This document shows positions 8,292-18,380 of a stretch of 64,000 nt of DNA, one piece after another (position 1 is the first letter of the stretch; every line of letters begins with the position of its first letter). The DNA comes from Flexivirga aerilata (GTDB taxonomy: Bacteria > Actinomycetota > Actinomycetes > Actinomycetales > Dermatophilaceae). Made by a program: the position numbers and the translations under genes. Below the pieces are notes generated by a model. That model was not told where the DNA came from. It saw only the letters and a program-made list of their open reading frames with translations, and ran no database searches. The stretch spans positions 1,674,001 to 1,738,000 of the forward strand of contig NZ_JABENB010000001.1 in NCBI RefSeq assembly GCF_013002715.1. The letters run 5' to 3'.

Positions 8292-10850
8292 TCAGTCGGT
8301 GCTCTTGCGGGTGAGCCGCCAGAGGGTGATCGCGGAGTAGAGCGCGGCGAGCACGAGCAGCATCACGATCGACAGCGTCCAGACGCCGGCGGAGTGCTGC
8401 CACAGCGGGTCGTCCTGGGACAGCAGGATCGTGCGAACGTCGGTGGTCGAGGCCGACGCGGCATACCCCCAGCGAGCGGGCGTCAGCCAGGAGACCTGTT
8501 CCAGCCCGGGCCGGCCGTTGACCGGGAAGAGGCCACCGCACAGCGCGAGCTGGGCCATGATCGAGATGACGAGGGCGGGCATCGCCTGCTCGGACGTACG
8601 CACGACGCTGGACAGCAGCAGGCCGAGCGACGCCGCGGCGAAGGCGGTGAGCCAGCAGGCGACGATGATCTCGACCGTCGACGAGCCGAGCAGCACGGCA
8701 CTGTCCGGCATCGGCTTGCGCAGGCTGACGAGCAGCACCATGAGGATCGACTGGAGCAGCGTGAGCACGCCGAAGATCGTCAGCTTGCCCCACAGGTAGG
8801 CCTGCGGTGAGAGCCCAACTGCCTTCTCGCGGTTATAGATTGCCCGTTCGCCGACGAGCTCACGGATGGTCGCGGCCGTGCCCATGAAGACCGCGCCGAT
8901 GATCAGGAAGACCAGCAACTGGAGGGGCTCGGTGGTGTGGAAGCGCACCTGCCCCGGGCCGGGTCCGATCGGCGGCTGCTGACGCAGGCCGTAACTGCCG
9001 GGCACCAGCATCGCGACCAGCGCGAGAGCGATCGGCAGGACGAGCATGAAGATCGAGTAGCCCCGGTCGGCGAGTATGACGCGCACGTGCCGCCGGGCCA
9101 GGGTCGACAGCTGGGAGGGGATGCTCTGCTGCCGCGGCGGCTTCTCCAGCGGGGGAGCCTCCCGGCGCGGAGCGCTGAGCGGCCCCTCGACCTGCTCGTC
9201 CTCCATCGGTGACTCCCGGAAGCGCTGCTGCGCGCCGTCCGGGTCGCCGGTGACGGCGTTGAAGACGTCGGCGTAATCCCTGGCGCCGAAGAACGGCAGG
9301 AGGTCGCCGGGCGGTCCGAAGTAGGCGACCTTGCCGCCGGGGGCCAGCAGCAGCACCTTGTCGCACACGTCCAGGTTGGCGACGCTGTGCGTGATGACCC
9401 CGACCGTGCGTCCGCCGTCGGCCAGGCCGCGCAGTGTCTGCATGACCTGCTTGTCGAGGCCCGGGTCGAGACCAGAGGTGGGCTCGTCGAGGAAGAGTAG
9501 CGACGGCTGGGTGAGCAACTCCAGCGCGACCGAGGTGCGCTTGCGCTGGCCGCCGGAGAGCTTGTCGACACGGGTGTCGGCGTGCTCGGTCAGTCCGAGC
9601 TCGGCCATCACCTCGTCGACCCGCTGGTTGCGCAACTCGTCCGGCAGGTCGTCGGGGAAGCGCAACTCGGCGGCGAAACGCAGCGCCTGCTGCACGGTCA
9701 GCTGTCGGTGCACGACGTCGTCCTGCGGGACGACGCCGATGCGGTGCCGCAGGTCCTGGAAGTTGCTGTAGAGGTCGCGACCGTCGTAGTAGACCTCGCC
9801 CTCGGTGGCCGGCTGCGAGCCGATGAGCGCCTTCAGCATCGTCGACTTGCCGGCGCCCGACGGTCCGATGATCGCCAGCAGGCTCGAGCCCTCCAGGGCG
9901 AACGACACGTCGTCGAGCAGCTTCTTGCCGCCGTCGAGGGTGAAGCTCAGGTGGTTGGCCACGAAGTTGACGTCGCCCTCGTCGACGCTCGCGACCAGCT
10001 GGCCCTGCCGGACGGTGAAGCGCGAGTGGCCGATCGCGAGCAGGTCGCCCTCGCCGAGCCGGCCGGCGGTGACGCGCTGACCGTTGATGTAGGTGCCGTT
10101 GCGGCTGCCCAGGTCGTGCACCTCGAAGCCGCCGCCGGACGGCACGAGGCGGGCGTGCTGGCGCGAGGCGAGCAGGTCGTCCAGGACGATCTCGTTCTCC
10201 AGCCCGCGGCCGATGGTGATCGCGCGTCCGGTGCCGTGGCCGCCGGCCCCCGGCTCGACCGGCATGACCTGCGGCACCGAGCCGGTGACGGTCGCGCGGC
10301 TGCCGGCCGCGACCGGCGTGCGTTGCTGGATCGGGCCGCTCGGCAGGGAGTAGCGCTCGAAGACCACGCCGGTGTTGCTCGGCGCCTTGGGCAGCGGGGC
10401 GACGCCCTGCTTCTTGCGCGGAAGCGGGCCGCTCTTGGCGGAGTGCGCTGCCGGCGCGTGCGTCTCGTGGCGCGACTGGCCGGCCGCCGCCGGGGTCGAG
10501 GTGACCGACGCGGTGGCCGCGGCGCCCGGCATACGGGCGGCGACCCCTGCCGGTGCCGACCGCAGCCCGACCTGCGGGCCGGCGGCACCGCCGAGGCGCA
10601 GCTGGCTGCCGGGCCCGAGGGCCATCGGTGCGCCGATGCGCTCGCCGTCGACGAACGTGCCGTTGGAGCTGCCCAAGTCGGTGACGGTGAGCGTGGCGCC
10701 GGTCAGCCGCAATTCGGCGTGCCGGCGGGACGCCAAGGCGTCGGTGATGACCAGGTCGCAGTCCAGGCCCCGCCCGATGACTGCGGTCTGACCGGATGTG
10801 AGTGAGATCGTGCGCCCTTCGCACGAGACCTCGACGGTGGTTGTGGCCAC
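8292..10850 (-). CDS. Double-FHA ABC transporter (Rv1747-like)
   Basis: An 852-residue fusion of two forkhead-associated domains, an ABC ATPase and a membrane domain, the same order as Mycobacterium tuberculosis Rv1747. FHA1 (about residues 5-85) has IGRGLDCDLV and DLGSSNGTFVDG. FHA2 (about 205-290) has IGRGLENEIV and [12 protein letters not shown]. The ATPase has Walker A IIGPSGAGKST, signature LSGGQRKR and Walker B LLFLDEPTSGLDP. The C-terminal 240 residues hold about six membrane spans. FHA domains bind phosphothreonine, so activity is probably controlled by a Ser/Thr kinase; Rv1747 is a PknF substrate implicated in cell-envelope lipid export. Start: the GTG at 10850 has GGGGGA nine bases upstream, better than the GTG at 10910. 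A second FHA gene follows upstream on the same strand. Confidence 0.88.
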   Translation of the reverse strand: MATTTVEVSCEGRTISLTSGQTAVIGRGLDCDLVITDALASRRHAELRLTGATLTVTDLGSSNGTFVDGERIGAPMALGPGSQLRLGGAAGPQVGLRSAPAGVAARMPGAAATASVTSTPAAAGQSRHETHAPAAHSAKSGPLPRKKQGVAPLPKAPSNTGVVFERYSLPSGPIQQRTPVAAGSRATVTGSVPQVMPVEPGAGGHGTGRAITIGRGLENEIVLDDLLASRQHARLVPSGGGFEVHDLGSRNGTYINGQRVTAGRLGEGDLLAIGHSRFTVRQGQLVASVDEGDVNFVANHLSFTLDGGKKLLDDVSFALEGSSLLAIIGPSGAGKSTMLKALIGSQPATEGEVYYDGRDLYSNFQDLRHRIGVVPQDDVVHRQLTVQQALRFAAELRFPDDLPDELRNQRVDEVMAELGLTEHADTRVDKLSGGQRKRTSVALELLTQPSLLFLDEPTSGLDPGLDKQVMQTLRGLADGGRTVGVITHSVANLDVCDKVLLLAPGGKVAYFGPPGDLLPFFGARDYADVFNAVTGDPDGAQQRFRESPMEDEQVEGPLSAPRREAPPLEKPPRQQSIPSQLSTLARRHVRVILADRGYSIFMLVLPIALALVAMLVPGSYGLRQQPPIGPGPGQVRFHTTEPLQLLVFLIIGAVFMGTAATIRELVGERAIYNREKAVGLSPQAYLWGKLTIFGVLTLLQSILMVLLVSLRKPMPDSAVLLGSSTVEIIVACWLTAFAAASLGLLLSSVVRTSEQAMPALVISIMAQLALCGGLFPVNGRPGLEQVSWLTPARWGYAASASTTDVRTILLSQDDPLWQHSAGVWTLSIVMLLVLAALYSAITLWRLTRKSTD

Positions 10851-10932
10851 AGCGGCGCGTCCCCCATGTGTGTCGGCTTGACGCGGTCGCGCGTCCCTTC
10901 CCGGCTGCACACCTTAGTGGGGCGCGGCTCGG

Positions 10933-12147
10933 TCAGATGTTCAGCAACCAGCCGTCCCGCACTTCGAAGGTCGCCGCGCCGATGCCGATGCGGTCTCCCT
11001 CGGACAGATGCGTGCGTTCGACGCGACGCCCGTTGACATAGGTTCCGTTGCGGCTGCCGAGATCCTCCAGCACCAGACCCTCGGCGTCGGCGGTGATGCG
11101 CACGTGCTGACGCGACACCAGCATGTCGTCCAGCACGATCGAGTTGTCGCGTCCGCGACCGATCGTGAGCGCGTCGTCGCCGGGCTCATCCTGCGGGGTC
11201 GGCTCCGGCACGGCCGGGGTGGTGACGGTCTGCGCGCGGGCGATGTCGGCGTCCTGCTGCGGTGCCGGGGTCTCGCGCGCCGGCTCGTATGCCGGTGCCG
11301 GCGCTTCGGCGGCCCGCGGTGCTTCGGCGGGTCGCTGCGCCTCCCGCGCCTCTCGGGCCTCGGGTGCGAACGACGGTGCCTCCTGCGCAGGCGGATTCGC
11401 TTGCGGCGCAGGCGCATTCGCCTCCTGAGCGGGAGCCGGGTTGCCGGGAGCTGCGGGAGGAGGAGTCATGGGAGCAGGAGCGGCCGAACCGCGGGATGCC
11501 TGCCAGTCGCCGACGACCTCTTGTGCGGTCGGCGCGGCACCGGAGGACACCCATGGCTGTTCCGGCTGTGCCAGCTGTTCAGCCTGTTCCGGCTGCGGGG
11601 CTCGCTCGGGGGCCGACTGGCCGGGCTGCTCGGGCTGGTCGGCGCCGGTCGACGGAGCCGGGCGGTAGGGCGCCGGGGCCGGTGCCTCGGAAGCGGGGGA
11701 AGCAGGGGGAGCAGCGGGTGCCGCGGCGAAGGCCGTCGGGCCGTCCCACGCGGGCGCGCCGGACGCCGGCTGCGGCGGACCCCACTGGATCTGCGCCGGC
11801 TCGGCCGGGGCCGAGTAGCCGTAGTGCGGCGTCTGGCCGTAATCCTGCTGCTGGTACCCCTGCTGGCCGTAACCCGGCTGGCCGTAATCCTGCTGCTGGT
11901 ACCCCTGCTGGCCGTAACCCTGCTGGCCGTACCCCTGCTGCCCGTAGCTCGGTTGCTGCGACTGCCCCGGCTGCCCGGTCCACGGCTGGTCGGCCGGCGG
12001 GCGACCGTACTCGCCGCCCGCGGGCCCGTCGCCCTGCGGCGGCCGGCCGTAACCCGGGGCGGGCGCGCTTCCGTCATACCCACCGGGCTGCGAGGGGTGG
12101 GACTGCTCGCCCCACTGCTGCTGCGAGGGGTCGTTCGGGTTGCTCAT
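10933..12147 (-). CDS. FHA-domain protein with disordered Gln/Tyr/Pro-rich N-terminus
   Basis: A 404-residue protein. The first 300 or so residues are low complexity: an N-terminal Ser/Gln/Gly/Pro region, a tract of repeated GYGQQ and GYQQQDYGQ units (about residues 65-105), then long Pro/Ala/Glu runs. The final 85 residues are a canonical FHA domain with [22 protein letters not shown] and [12 protein letters not shown], so a phosphothreonine-binding function is expected. It lies just upstream of the double-FHA ABC transporter on the same strand (82-base gap) and is likely part of the same kinase-regulated module. The ATG at 12147 is chosen; everything further upstream in frame is antisense to ndh. 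Confidence 0.8.
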   Translation of the reverse strand: MSNPNDPSQQQWGEQSHPSQPGGYDGSAPAPGYGRPPQGDGPAGGEYGRPPADQPWTGQPGQSQQPSYGQQGYGQQGYGQQGYQQQDYGQPGYGQQGYQQQDYGQTPHYGYSAPAEPAQIQWGPPQPASGAPAWDGPTAFAAAPAAPPASPASEAPAPAPYRPAPSTGADQPEQPGQSAPERAPQPEQAEQLAQPEQPWVSSGAAPTAQEVVGDWQASRGSAAPAPMTPPPAAPGNPAPAQEANAPAPQANPPAQEAPSFAPEAREAREAQRPAEAPRAAEAPAPAYEPARETPAPQQDADIARAQTVTTPAVPEPTPQDEPGDDALTIGRGRDNSIVLDDMLVSRQHVRITADAEGLVLEDLGSRNGTYVNGRRVERTHLSEGDRIGIGAATFEVRDGWLLNI

Positions 12148-12342
12148 CAATGCCTCCGGGACGAACGGCGTGGGCTCCGGCAAGGGTAACGCTCCAGTGA
12201 AAACGCACACATCTTCCACGAAATCGGAAGTCCGGTCCCGGCTCGGATGTTGAACCATACGGAAACCGGCGCATGCGACCACTAGCGTGGGAAGCCGGAT
12301 TCGGGCGGCCGACAGGTCGTCACGCGACGGAGGTAGGTGCAG

Positions 12343-13812
12343 ATGTCTGAACTCAACGAAACCGGGCCCACACTCGACGAAACCGGGCCCGGCGCGGCCG
12401 CGAAACCGGCTCACGGTCACGTGCCGACCGGTCGCCCCCGGGTGGTGATCATCGGCTCCGGGTTCGGCGGATTGTTCTCGGCGCGGGCGTTCGAGCACGC
12501 CGACGTCGACGTGACGTTGATCTCGTCGACCACTTACCACCTGTTCCAGCCCCTGCTCTACCAGGTGGCCACCGGCATCCTGTCCGAAGGCCTGATCGCC
12601 CCGTCGACCCGCGAGGTGCTGGCGAAGCAGAAGAACGTCGAGGTCGCCTACGGCAAGGTCGTCGACATCGACCTGCAGGGGCAGACGGTCACCGCCACCG
12701 CGCTCGGCACCGACACCATCTACGACTACGACTCGCTGATCGTCGCCGCAGGCTCCGGCCAGTCCTACTTCGGCCACCCGGAGTTCGCCGTCTACGCACC
12801 CGGCATGAAGAGCATCGACGACGCGCTCGAGTTGCGCGGCCGGATCTTCGGCGCGTTCGAACTCGCAGAGATCGCAGCGGCTTCCGGGCGCCACCAGGAC
12901 CTCGAGCGGCTGATGACCTTCGTCGTGGTCGGTGCCGGCGCGACCGGCGTGGAGATGGCCGGTCAGATCGCCGAGTTGTCCAAGCGCACGCTGCCGCACG
13001 ACTTCCGCAACATCGCCTCCGAGGACGCGCGCATCATCCTGATCGACGCGGCCAACGCCGTGCTGCCGTCGTTCGGCGACCACCTCGGCGCCAAGGCCCG
13101 CAAGAAGCTCGAGTCGATGGGCGTGGAGGTGTTGCTCGACACCAAGGTGACCAACGTCGACGCCGAGGGCATCGAGGTCGAGACCGGCGACGGTGCGCAC
13201 CAGCGCATTCCGGCGCTCACCAAGGTCTGGGCGGCCGGCGTGCAGGCGAGCGAGCTGGGCAAGACCCTCAGCGAGCAGAGCGGCGCCGAACTCGACCGGG
13301 CCGGCCGCATCAAGGTGCAGCCCGACCTCACCCTGCCCGGCTATCCCAATGTGTATGTCGTGGGCGACATGATCTCCCTGGACAATCTCCCGGGTGTCGC
13401 GCAGGTCGCGATCCAGGGCGGCAAGTTCGCCGCCAAGCAGATCCTGCACCGCCTCAAGGGGCAGCCGACCGACGAGCGGTTCAAGTACTTCGACAAGGGC
13501 TCGATGGCGACCATCTCGCGGTTCAGCGCGGTGGCGAGCATGGGCAAGCTGCGCTTCTCCGGCTTCATCGCCTGGTTCATGTGGCTGGCCGTGCACCTGT
13601 TCTACATCATCGGCTTCAAGAGCCAGCTCGGCACGTTCTTCCACTGGGCGGTGTCGTTCCTCGGCCGCACCCGCGGTGAGCGCACCGCGACCGAGCAGCA
13701 GATCTTCGCCCGAAATGCGTTGGACGAGAGCGGTTTCGAGGCGAAGGTGCCGCTCGGCAGCGGCCGGGCGCTTCCCGAGCGCACGCCCGACCCGAAGCGC
13801 GACGCCGGCTGA
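12343..13812 (+). CDS. ndh: Type II NADH dehydrogenase / NAD(P)/FAD oxidoreductase
   Basis: A 489-residue FAD protein of the NDH-2 family, which passes electrons from NADH to the quinone pool without pumping protons. The FAD dinucleotide fold is [18 protein letters not shown] (about residues 28-45), the NAD fold is [20 protein letters not shown] (about 190), and the second FAD motif is VYVVGDMI (about 340). A C-terminal hydrophobic region [17 protein letters not shown] (near residue 410) anchors it to the membrane. The start ATG 12343 has GGAGG nine bases upstream; the GTG at 12337 is too close to it. The N-terminus carries a duplicated [11 protein letters not shown], coded by a short DNA direct repeat. 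Confidence 0.9.
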   Translation: MSELNETGPTLDETGPGAAAKPAHGHVPTGRPRVVIIGSGFGGLFSARAFEHADVDVTLISSTTYHLFQPLLYQVATGILSEGLIAPSTREVLAKQKNVEVAYGKVVDIDLQGQTVTATALGTDTIYDYDSLIVAAGSGQSYFGHPEFAVYAPGMKSIDDALELRGRIFGAFELAEIAAASGRHQDLERLMTFVVVGAGATGVEMAGQIAELSKRTLPHDFRNIASEDARIILIDAANAVLPSFGDHLGAKARKKLESMGVEVLLDTKVTNVDAEGIEVETGDGAHQRIPALTKVWAAGVQASELGKTLSEQSGAELDRAGRIKVQPDLTLPGYPNVYVVGDMISLDNLPGVAQVAIQGGKFAAKQILHRLKGQPTDERFKYFDKGSMATISRFSAVASMGKLRFSGFIAWFMWLAVHLFYIIGFKSQLGTFFHWAVSFLGRTRGERTATEQQIFARNALDESGFEAKVPLGSGRALPERTPDPKRDAG

Positions 13813-13816
13813 TCGC

Positions 13817-13857
13817 GCGCCGGTCGTCATACCTCGTTGTCGTATGACGACCGGCGC
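13817..13857. terminator. Bidirectional terminator with inverted GTCATAC/GTATGAC pair
   Basis: A perfect 16-bp stem (arms 13817-13832 and 13842-13857) with a nine-base loop lies between the convergent ndh and the small HhH-like gene. The inner ends of the arms are GTCATAC and GTATGAC, the over-represented motif of this window placed head to head. Confidence 0.8.
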
Positions 13858-13866
13858 CGCGGCGGG

Positions 13867-14091
13867 TCAGCCCTCGTGCTTCTCGAGCGCGACCAGCACG
13901 CCGGCGGTCGCGAAGTACTTGTTGGAGCCGAGGTCACGCACGGTCTTGATGCCGAGCAGTTCCTTCAAGGCCTCCGTGTGACGCGGGGTCAGTCCGGCGA
14001 GGGCGTCGACGGGCGCGTCGAGGATGTCCTTCAGCTCCTTGTCCTCGTAGGCCTTGTCGAGCTTCTTGGCGAGGTTGACCGAAACTGCCAT
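13867..14091 (-). CDS. Small helix-hairpin-helix-like protein
   Basis: A 74-residue soluble acidic/basic helical protein. Residues 25-60 (DAPVDALAGLTPRHTEALKELLGIKTVRDLG) have the LxGLTxxxxxxLxxLGIxTVxDL spacing of a helix-hairpin-helix motif, which usually contacts the DNA backbone. No catalytic domain is attached and the cellular role is unknown. Start: ATG 14091 has AGGAGG seven bases upstream, whereas the alternative ATG at 14097 is only one base from it. The gene is transcribed towards ndh and separated from it by a shared terminator. It is divergent from the M16 peptidase genes. Confidence 0.7.
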   Translation of the reverse strand: MAVSVNLAKKLDKAYEDKELKDILDAPVDALAGLTPRHTEALKELLGIKTVRDLGSNKYFATAGVLVALEKHEG

Positions 14092-14226
14092 GAGCATGCC
14101 TCCTGATGGGGGATGGAAAGCGCGGCCGGGCGGTCCCGGCGGTGCCAGGTCGATCGTGCTCCAGGGGGTCGCCGCGAACAAGGTCTCCGGGCGAACTCCC
14201 AGGAGTTGTTCAGCCGGCGCGCCGCG

Positions 14227-14232
14227 TAGGGT
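14227..14232 (+). promoter_or_regulatory. Putative leaderless -10 box of the first M16 gene
   Basis: TAGGGT lies six bases before the ATG at 14239, with no Shine-Dalgarno sequence at a useful distance. This fits a leaderless transcript. Confidence 0.4.
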
Positions 14233-14238
14233 GCGGGC

Positions 14239-15513
14239 ATGCGGCCTGACTACCCGATCGCCACGCACCGGCTGGACAACGGCCTGCGCGTCGTCGTCTC
14301 ACCGGACCACTCCGTGCCCACGGTGGCCGTCAACCTCTGGGTGGGCGTGGGTTCGCGGCACGAGCAGCCCGGGCGCACCGGTTTCGCGCACCTCTTCGAG
14401 CACCTGATGTTCCAGGGCTCGGAGAACGTCGCCGAGGGGGAGCACTTCGCGGCGCTGATGGCGCAGGGCGCGCAGCTCAACGCGACCACCTGGGTCGACC
14501 GCACCAACTACTTCGAGCTGGTGCCGACCGGCGCGCTCGAGCTCGCACTCTGGCTGGAGGCCGACCGGCACGGCCGGCTGCTCCCCGCGGTCACCCAGGC
14601 CAACCTCGACAACCAGCGCGACGTGGTGAAGGAGGAGAAGCGGCAGCGCTACGACAACATGCCCTACGGCAACGCCTTCACCGAGCTGACCGAGCTGGTC
14701 TTCCCGGACGGGCACCCCTATCACCACTCGACGATCGGCTCGATGGACGACCTGGACGCCGCGACCGTCGAGGACGTGCACGCGTTCTACCGGCAGCACT
14801 ACCGGCCGGACAACACCGTGCTCACGCTGGTCGGCGACATCGAGCCCGAGGCCGGATTTGCCCTGGCCGCAAAGTATTTCGGCGAGCTCACCAACCCCGA
14901 CCATCCGCCCTCGCCGCCGCTCGACCCGCCGCTGCCGCCGCTGGACAACCCCGAGCGGCTGGAGCGGGTCGCCGACGTCCCCGCCAACCGGGTCTACCTC
15001 GGCTTCCGGTTGCCGGCCGGCAACACCGACGACTTCATCACCTCCGAGGTCACCTTCGACGTGCTCGCCGGGCTCGCGACATCCCGGCTCTACCGCCGGA
15101 TGGTGCGCGGCGACCAGGTCGTCACCCACGTGTCGCGCAACGCCGGCGGCCGGGTCGACGGCACGTCGATGGGTGCGCTGGTCTTCGACGTGGCCGACGG
15201 GGTGCCGGTCGAGCAGGCCGAGAAGATCGCCGCCGAGGAGCTCACCCGGCTGGCCGCCGAGCCGCCGACCGATGCCGAACTCGAGGCGGCCCGCGCCGAC
15301 GTCGAGCGCTGGTGGCTGCAGAGCCTGGCCCAGCAGGACGAACGCGCCGACGTGATCAGCGCCGGCATGCTGCTCTACGACGACCCGCACCAGCTCAACA
15401 CCTACCTCGACCGCGTCGCGCGGGTCACCCCGGAGGACGTGCGACGGATCGCCGCCACCTATGTCCGGCCCGACGCCGCCGCGACGGTGGTCTACCGCAA
15501 GGAGCAGAACTGA
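14239..15513 (+). CDS. M16 family zinc metallopeptidase, catalytic subunit
   Basis: A 424-residue pitrilysin/MPP-type peptidase. The inverted zinc motif HxxEH is present (GFAHLFEHLMFQG, about residues 50-62), and the downstream glutamate lies in the usual NQRDVVKEEKRQRYDN segment about 75 residues later. The second half-domain carries NRVYLGFRLPAG and AGLATSRLYRRM. No signal peptide is evident, so it is probably cytoplasmic. The next gene is a second M16 protein without the zinc motif, joined by a one-base TGATG overlap. This matches the known two-chain arrangement in which one chain cuts and the other helps bind substrate, as in mitochondrial processing peptidase. The physiological substrate is unknown. 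Confidence 0.9.
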   Translation: MRPDYPIATHRLDNGLRVVVSPDHSVPTVAVNLWVGVGSRHEQPGRTGFAHLFEHLMFQGSENVAEGEHFAALMAQGAQLNATTWVDRTNYFELVPTGALELALWLEADRHGRLLPAVTQANLDNQRDVVKEEKRQRYDNMPYGNAFTELTELVFPDGHPYHHSTIGSMDDLDAATVEDVHAFYRQHYRPDNTVLTLVGDIEPEAGFALAAKYFGELTNPDHPPSPPLDPPLPPLDNPERLERVADVPANRVYLGFRLPAGNTDDFITSEVTFDVLAGLATSRLYRRMVRGDQVVTHVSRNAGGRVDGTSMGALVFDVADGVPVEQAEKIAAEELTRLAAEPPTDAELEAARADVERWWLQSLAQQDERADVISAGMLLYDDPHQLNTYLDRVARVTPEDVRRIAATYVRPDAAATVVYRKEQN

Positions 15514-16862
15514 TGGTGCAGCCCCGTCCGGCCGTCGCAGCGGCGGAGCCGTGGACCTTCCCGGCGGCGACGCAGCACACCCTCGACAACGGGATGCGGG
15601 TGCTGCTCTACAACCGTCCCGGGCAGCACATCACCTCCACCCGCCTGGTGGTGCCGGTGCCGCTCTCGGTCGAGCCGCGGCAGCTCGAAGGTGTCGCCAC
15701 GCTCGTCTCGCGCACCATGGACGAGGGCACCGCGACGCACACGGCCGACGAGCTCGCCGAGCTCTTCGAACGCGACGGCATCGCGCTCTCTGCCGGCTAT
15801 GGCGCACGGGGCATGACGGTCGAACTCGAAGCAATGGCAAGCCGATCCGCGCGCGGATGGGAGCTGCTCACCGAGAGTCTGCGTGAGCCGGTCTTCCCGC
15901 AGGAGGAGGTCGACCGCCACCTGCGGCAGCGCCTCGCGGAGTATGACCAGGAGCAGGCGTCGCCGACCGCCCGCGCCGCGCTGGAGTGGGCTGGGGTCTT
16001 CTACGACCAGGCGTCGCGGGCCGCCCGGTCGGCCGCCGGTCTGCCCGACACCGTGCGGGCGATTACCCGGGACGACGCCGTCCGCTTCCACGCCGACTGG
16101 GTGCGCCCGGCCGGCGCGACCGTCGTGGTCGCCGGCGCGCTCGACGAGGCGGCGACGCTGGACGCGCTCAACCGGTCGCTCGGGTCCTGGCAAGTGAACG
16201 GCGAGGCACCCCAGTCGGATTCGCCCGCCGCGATCGTCGCCGAAGGTGGCCCGCGCATCCGTTTCGTGGACCGTCCCGGCGCAGTGCAGACCGAGATCTA
16301 CGTCGGCTCGTTCGGGCCGGACCGGCGCGACGCACACGGCTGGGCGCCCTATCCCGCACTCGGCTTCGCCGTCGGCGGCTCGCCGGGCGCGCGCCTGGAC
16401 GCGGTGCTGCGCGAGGAGAAGGGCTACACCTACGGCTTCCGCGCCGGCTTCCGGCCGCGTGCCGCAGGTGGGGTCTTCGTCGCGTCGGGGTCGGTGCGCA
16501 GCGACGTCACGGTCGAGGCCACCGAGCTAACCCTGTCGATCCTCGACCAGGTGTCGGGCAAGCCGCTCACCGACGAGGAGACGCGGTCGGCGGTCGACTA
16601 CATCGGCAAGACCGCCCCGGCCCGCTACGCGACCGCGGACGCCGTCGCCGACGAGGCGGCCGCGCTCGAACTCGACGGGCTGTCAACGGAGTTCGTTTCG
16701 TCATACCTCGCGCAGCTGGCGGGGCTGACCGCTGACGACCTCAACGCAGCCTGGGGTGCGTGGGCGCAGGAGCCGCGCACCGTCGTGCTGGTCGGGGACG
16801 CCGAGGCCCACGCCGACGGGGTGCGGGCGCTCGGTCGCGGTGAGGTCACCGTCGTCCGCTGA
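15513..16862 (+). CDS. M16 family protein, non-catalytic partner
   Basis: A 449-residue M16-fold protein. The region aligned with the zinc site (QLEGVATLVSRTMDEGT) has no HxxEH, so it cannot bind zinc. The C-terminal half keeps the M16 YIGSFGP-like strand (EIYVGSFGPDRRD) and the GGSPGARLDAVLREEKGYTYGFRAG segment. That segment contains the Arg-Glu-x-Lys-Gly-Tyr-x-Tyr substrate-binding motif of M16 partners. Translation is coupled to the catalytic subunit (TGATG). Probably forms the heterodimer. The stop overlaps the convergent ThrE-like gene by 17 bases. Confidence 0.88.
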   Translation: MVQPRPAVAAAEPWTFPAATQHTLDNGMRVLLYNRPGQHITSTRLVVPVPLSVEPRQLEGVATLVSRTMDEGTATHTADELAELFERDGIALSAGYGARGMTVELEAMASRSARGWELLTESLREPVFPQEEVDRHLRQRLAEYDQEQASPTARAALEWAGVFYDQASRAARSAAGLPDTVRAITRDDAVRFHADWVRPAGATVVVAGALDEAATLDALNRSLGSWQVNGEAPQSDSPAAIVAEGGPRIRFVDRPGAVQTEIYVGSFGPDRRDAHGWAPYPALGFAVGGSPGARLDAVLREEKGYTYGFRAGFRPRAAGGVFVASGSVRSDVTVEATELTLSILDQVSGKPLTDEETRSAVDYIGKTAPARYATADAVADEAAALELDGLSTEFVSSYLAQLAGLTADDLNAAWGAWAQEPRTVVLVGDAEAHADGVRALGRGEVTVVR

Positions 16863-18195
16863 CGCGCTCCGAGCTATGACCGGTATGACGGCGCGACCGT
16901 GACGACCGGGCGGTCAGGGGGCCGACCAGTCGCGGCCCGGACAGCCGCTGCTCGAAGCGTCGCGCCTCGCGGCTGAGCGGCTGGGCGATGTACTCACCGA
17001 GGATGACCCCGGCGCCGAGTGCGATCGCGATGACCGCCGCGTTGACGAGGTCGATGAGGCCGCGCGCGGAGTTCTCCGAAAGGATCGCCAGCCCCCGGTA
17101 GATCGCGAGACCGGGCAGCAGGGGCACCACCCCGGAGACGACGATCGCGAGGGTCGGCACCCGCACCCGGCCGGCGATCGCGTAGCTGATCAGACCGACG
17201 AGGACCGCGGCGAGCGCGGACGGCCAGGCGACACCGAGGCCGCCGAGGTAGCCGAGCGCAAAGGTGGTGCTAGCGAGGCCGCCGACCAGGGCGATCGGCA
17301 GCAGTGAACGCAGGGGCGCGTAGGACGCGAACGCGAACGCGGCCGCGGTCACCGCGCCGCCGACGGTCATCAGCGGGGTCGCCGAGTAGATCGAACTGCC
17401 CGGTGTCACCCGCGGCATCTCCATCCCGACCGCGTTGGCCAGCGTGAGGCCGCCGCTCACCCCGGCGATCGCGCCGGCGGTGGCGAGGGTCGCCTCGAGC
17501 AACCGGGCCATCGAGGTGAGCGGGAAACCGGTCAGTGCGTCCTGCACGGCACCCATGAAGCTCACGCCGGCGAGCAGCAGGATGATGCCGGCGCTGATGA
17601 TGCGGCTGGGTTCGTGGCTGAGGTGGGTCGCGGAGACGAGCACCGCCAGCACGGTGGCGAGCAGGCCGCCGGCGACCTGCTGGTAGAAGACCGGCAGCCG
17701 GCGTCGGGCGAGCGCACGGGTGCTGACGTCGATGAGGATCGCCCCGATGAACGCCGTGACGACGACGATCGGGGTGGCGCCGAGCATGAGGCCGACGCCG
17801 ACGCCCATCACGCCCCAGCCGAGCGTGGCCGCGCGGCGGGAGCGGGTGTGACCGGAGGAGACGATGCGGGCGAGCTCGGCGCGCGCGCCGTCGCGGTCGA
17901 TCCGCCCGGCGACCAGGTCGCGCACGAGCTGGTCGACGAGGGTGAGGTCCTCGTAGTCGATCTCGCGCTGCACGACGTTGCGCACCTGCAGCACGGTCGG
18001 CTGATCGGGCGACTCCTGGTGGGTCAGCTGCAGCTCGGTGAACGTCACACTCGAGCTCACGCCGCGCAGCCCGCAGGCGAGCGCGACGTTCTGCATCTGG
18101 ATGCTCACGTCGGCCGCACCGGCGCCGGAGGAGAGCAGTAGTTCACCGACGCGCAGGCCGAGATCCAGCGTCAGATAGGTGTCCTCATTGGTCAT
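16846..18195 (-). CDS. Threonine/serine exporter family protein (ThrE-like)
   Basis: A 449-residue membrane protein of the ThrE family, which in Corynebacterium glutamicum exports threonine and serine. The N-terminal cytoplasmic half (about residues 1-125) contains the conserved LRVGELLLSSGAGAADV and SVTFTELQLT. About ten hydrophobic segments follow in two blocks of five, for example VMGVGVGLMLGATPIVVV and VVPLLPGLAIYRGLAIL, the latter with the family's PGL motif. A basic Arg-rich tail ends the protein. The start ATG 18195 is the first plausible codon; the upstream extension is unlike the family. It is divergent from the MHS transporter with 185 bases between. Confidence 0.85.
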   Translation of the reverse strand: MTNEDTYLTLDLGLRVGELLLSSGAGAADVSIQMQNVALACGLRGVSSSVTFTELQLTHQESPDQPTVLQVRNVVQREIDYEDLTLVDQLVRDLVAGRIDRDGARAELARIVSSGHTRSRRAATLGWGVMGVGVGLMLGATPIVVVTAFIGAILIDVSTRALARRRLPVFYQQVAGGLLATVLAVLVSATHLSHEPSRIISAGIILLLAGVSFMGAVQDALTGFPLTSMARLLEATLATAGAIAGVSGGLTLANAVGMEMPRVTPGSSIYSATPLMTVGGAVTAAAFAFASYAPLRSLLPIALVGGLASTTFALGYLGGLGVAWPSALAAVLVGLISYAIAGRVRVPTLAIVVSGVVPLLPGLAIYRGLAILSENSARGLIDLVNAAVIAIALGAGVILGEYIAQPLSREARRFEQRLSGPRLVGPLTARSSRSRRHTGHSSERVSGRR

Positions 18196-18380
18196 CGCAG
18201 GCAAGTGTGACGGGTTCCATGCCGCGGCGCGAAATCGCCCGGTATGACGCGGGTTTCGCACCGCTTAGACAGCCTATGACAGCCGTCCGGGAGGCGTCTC
18301 GGTTTGACGCTAGACGTAGTCCTTGAAAACGTCGTGTGGCCCGTTTTTCCACATCCGACCCATTGAGGAGCACCCCCGGA

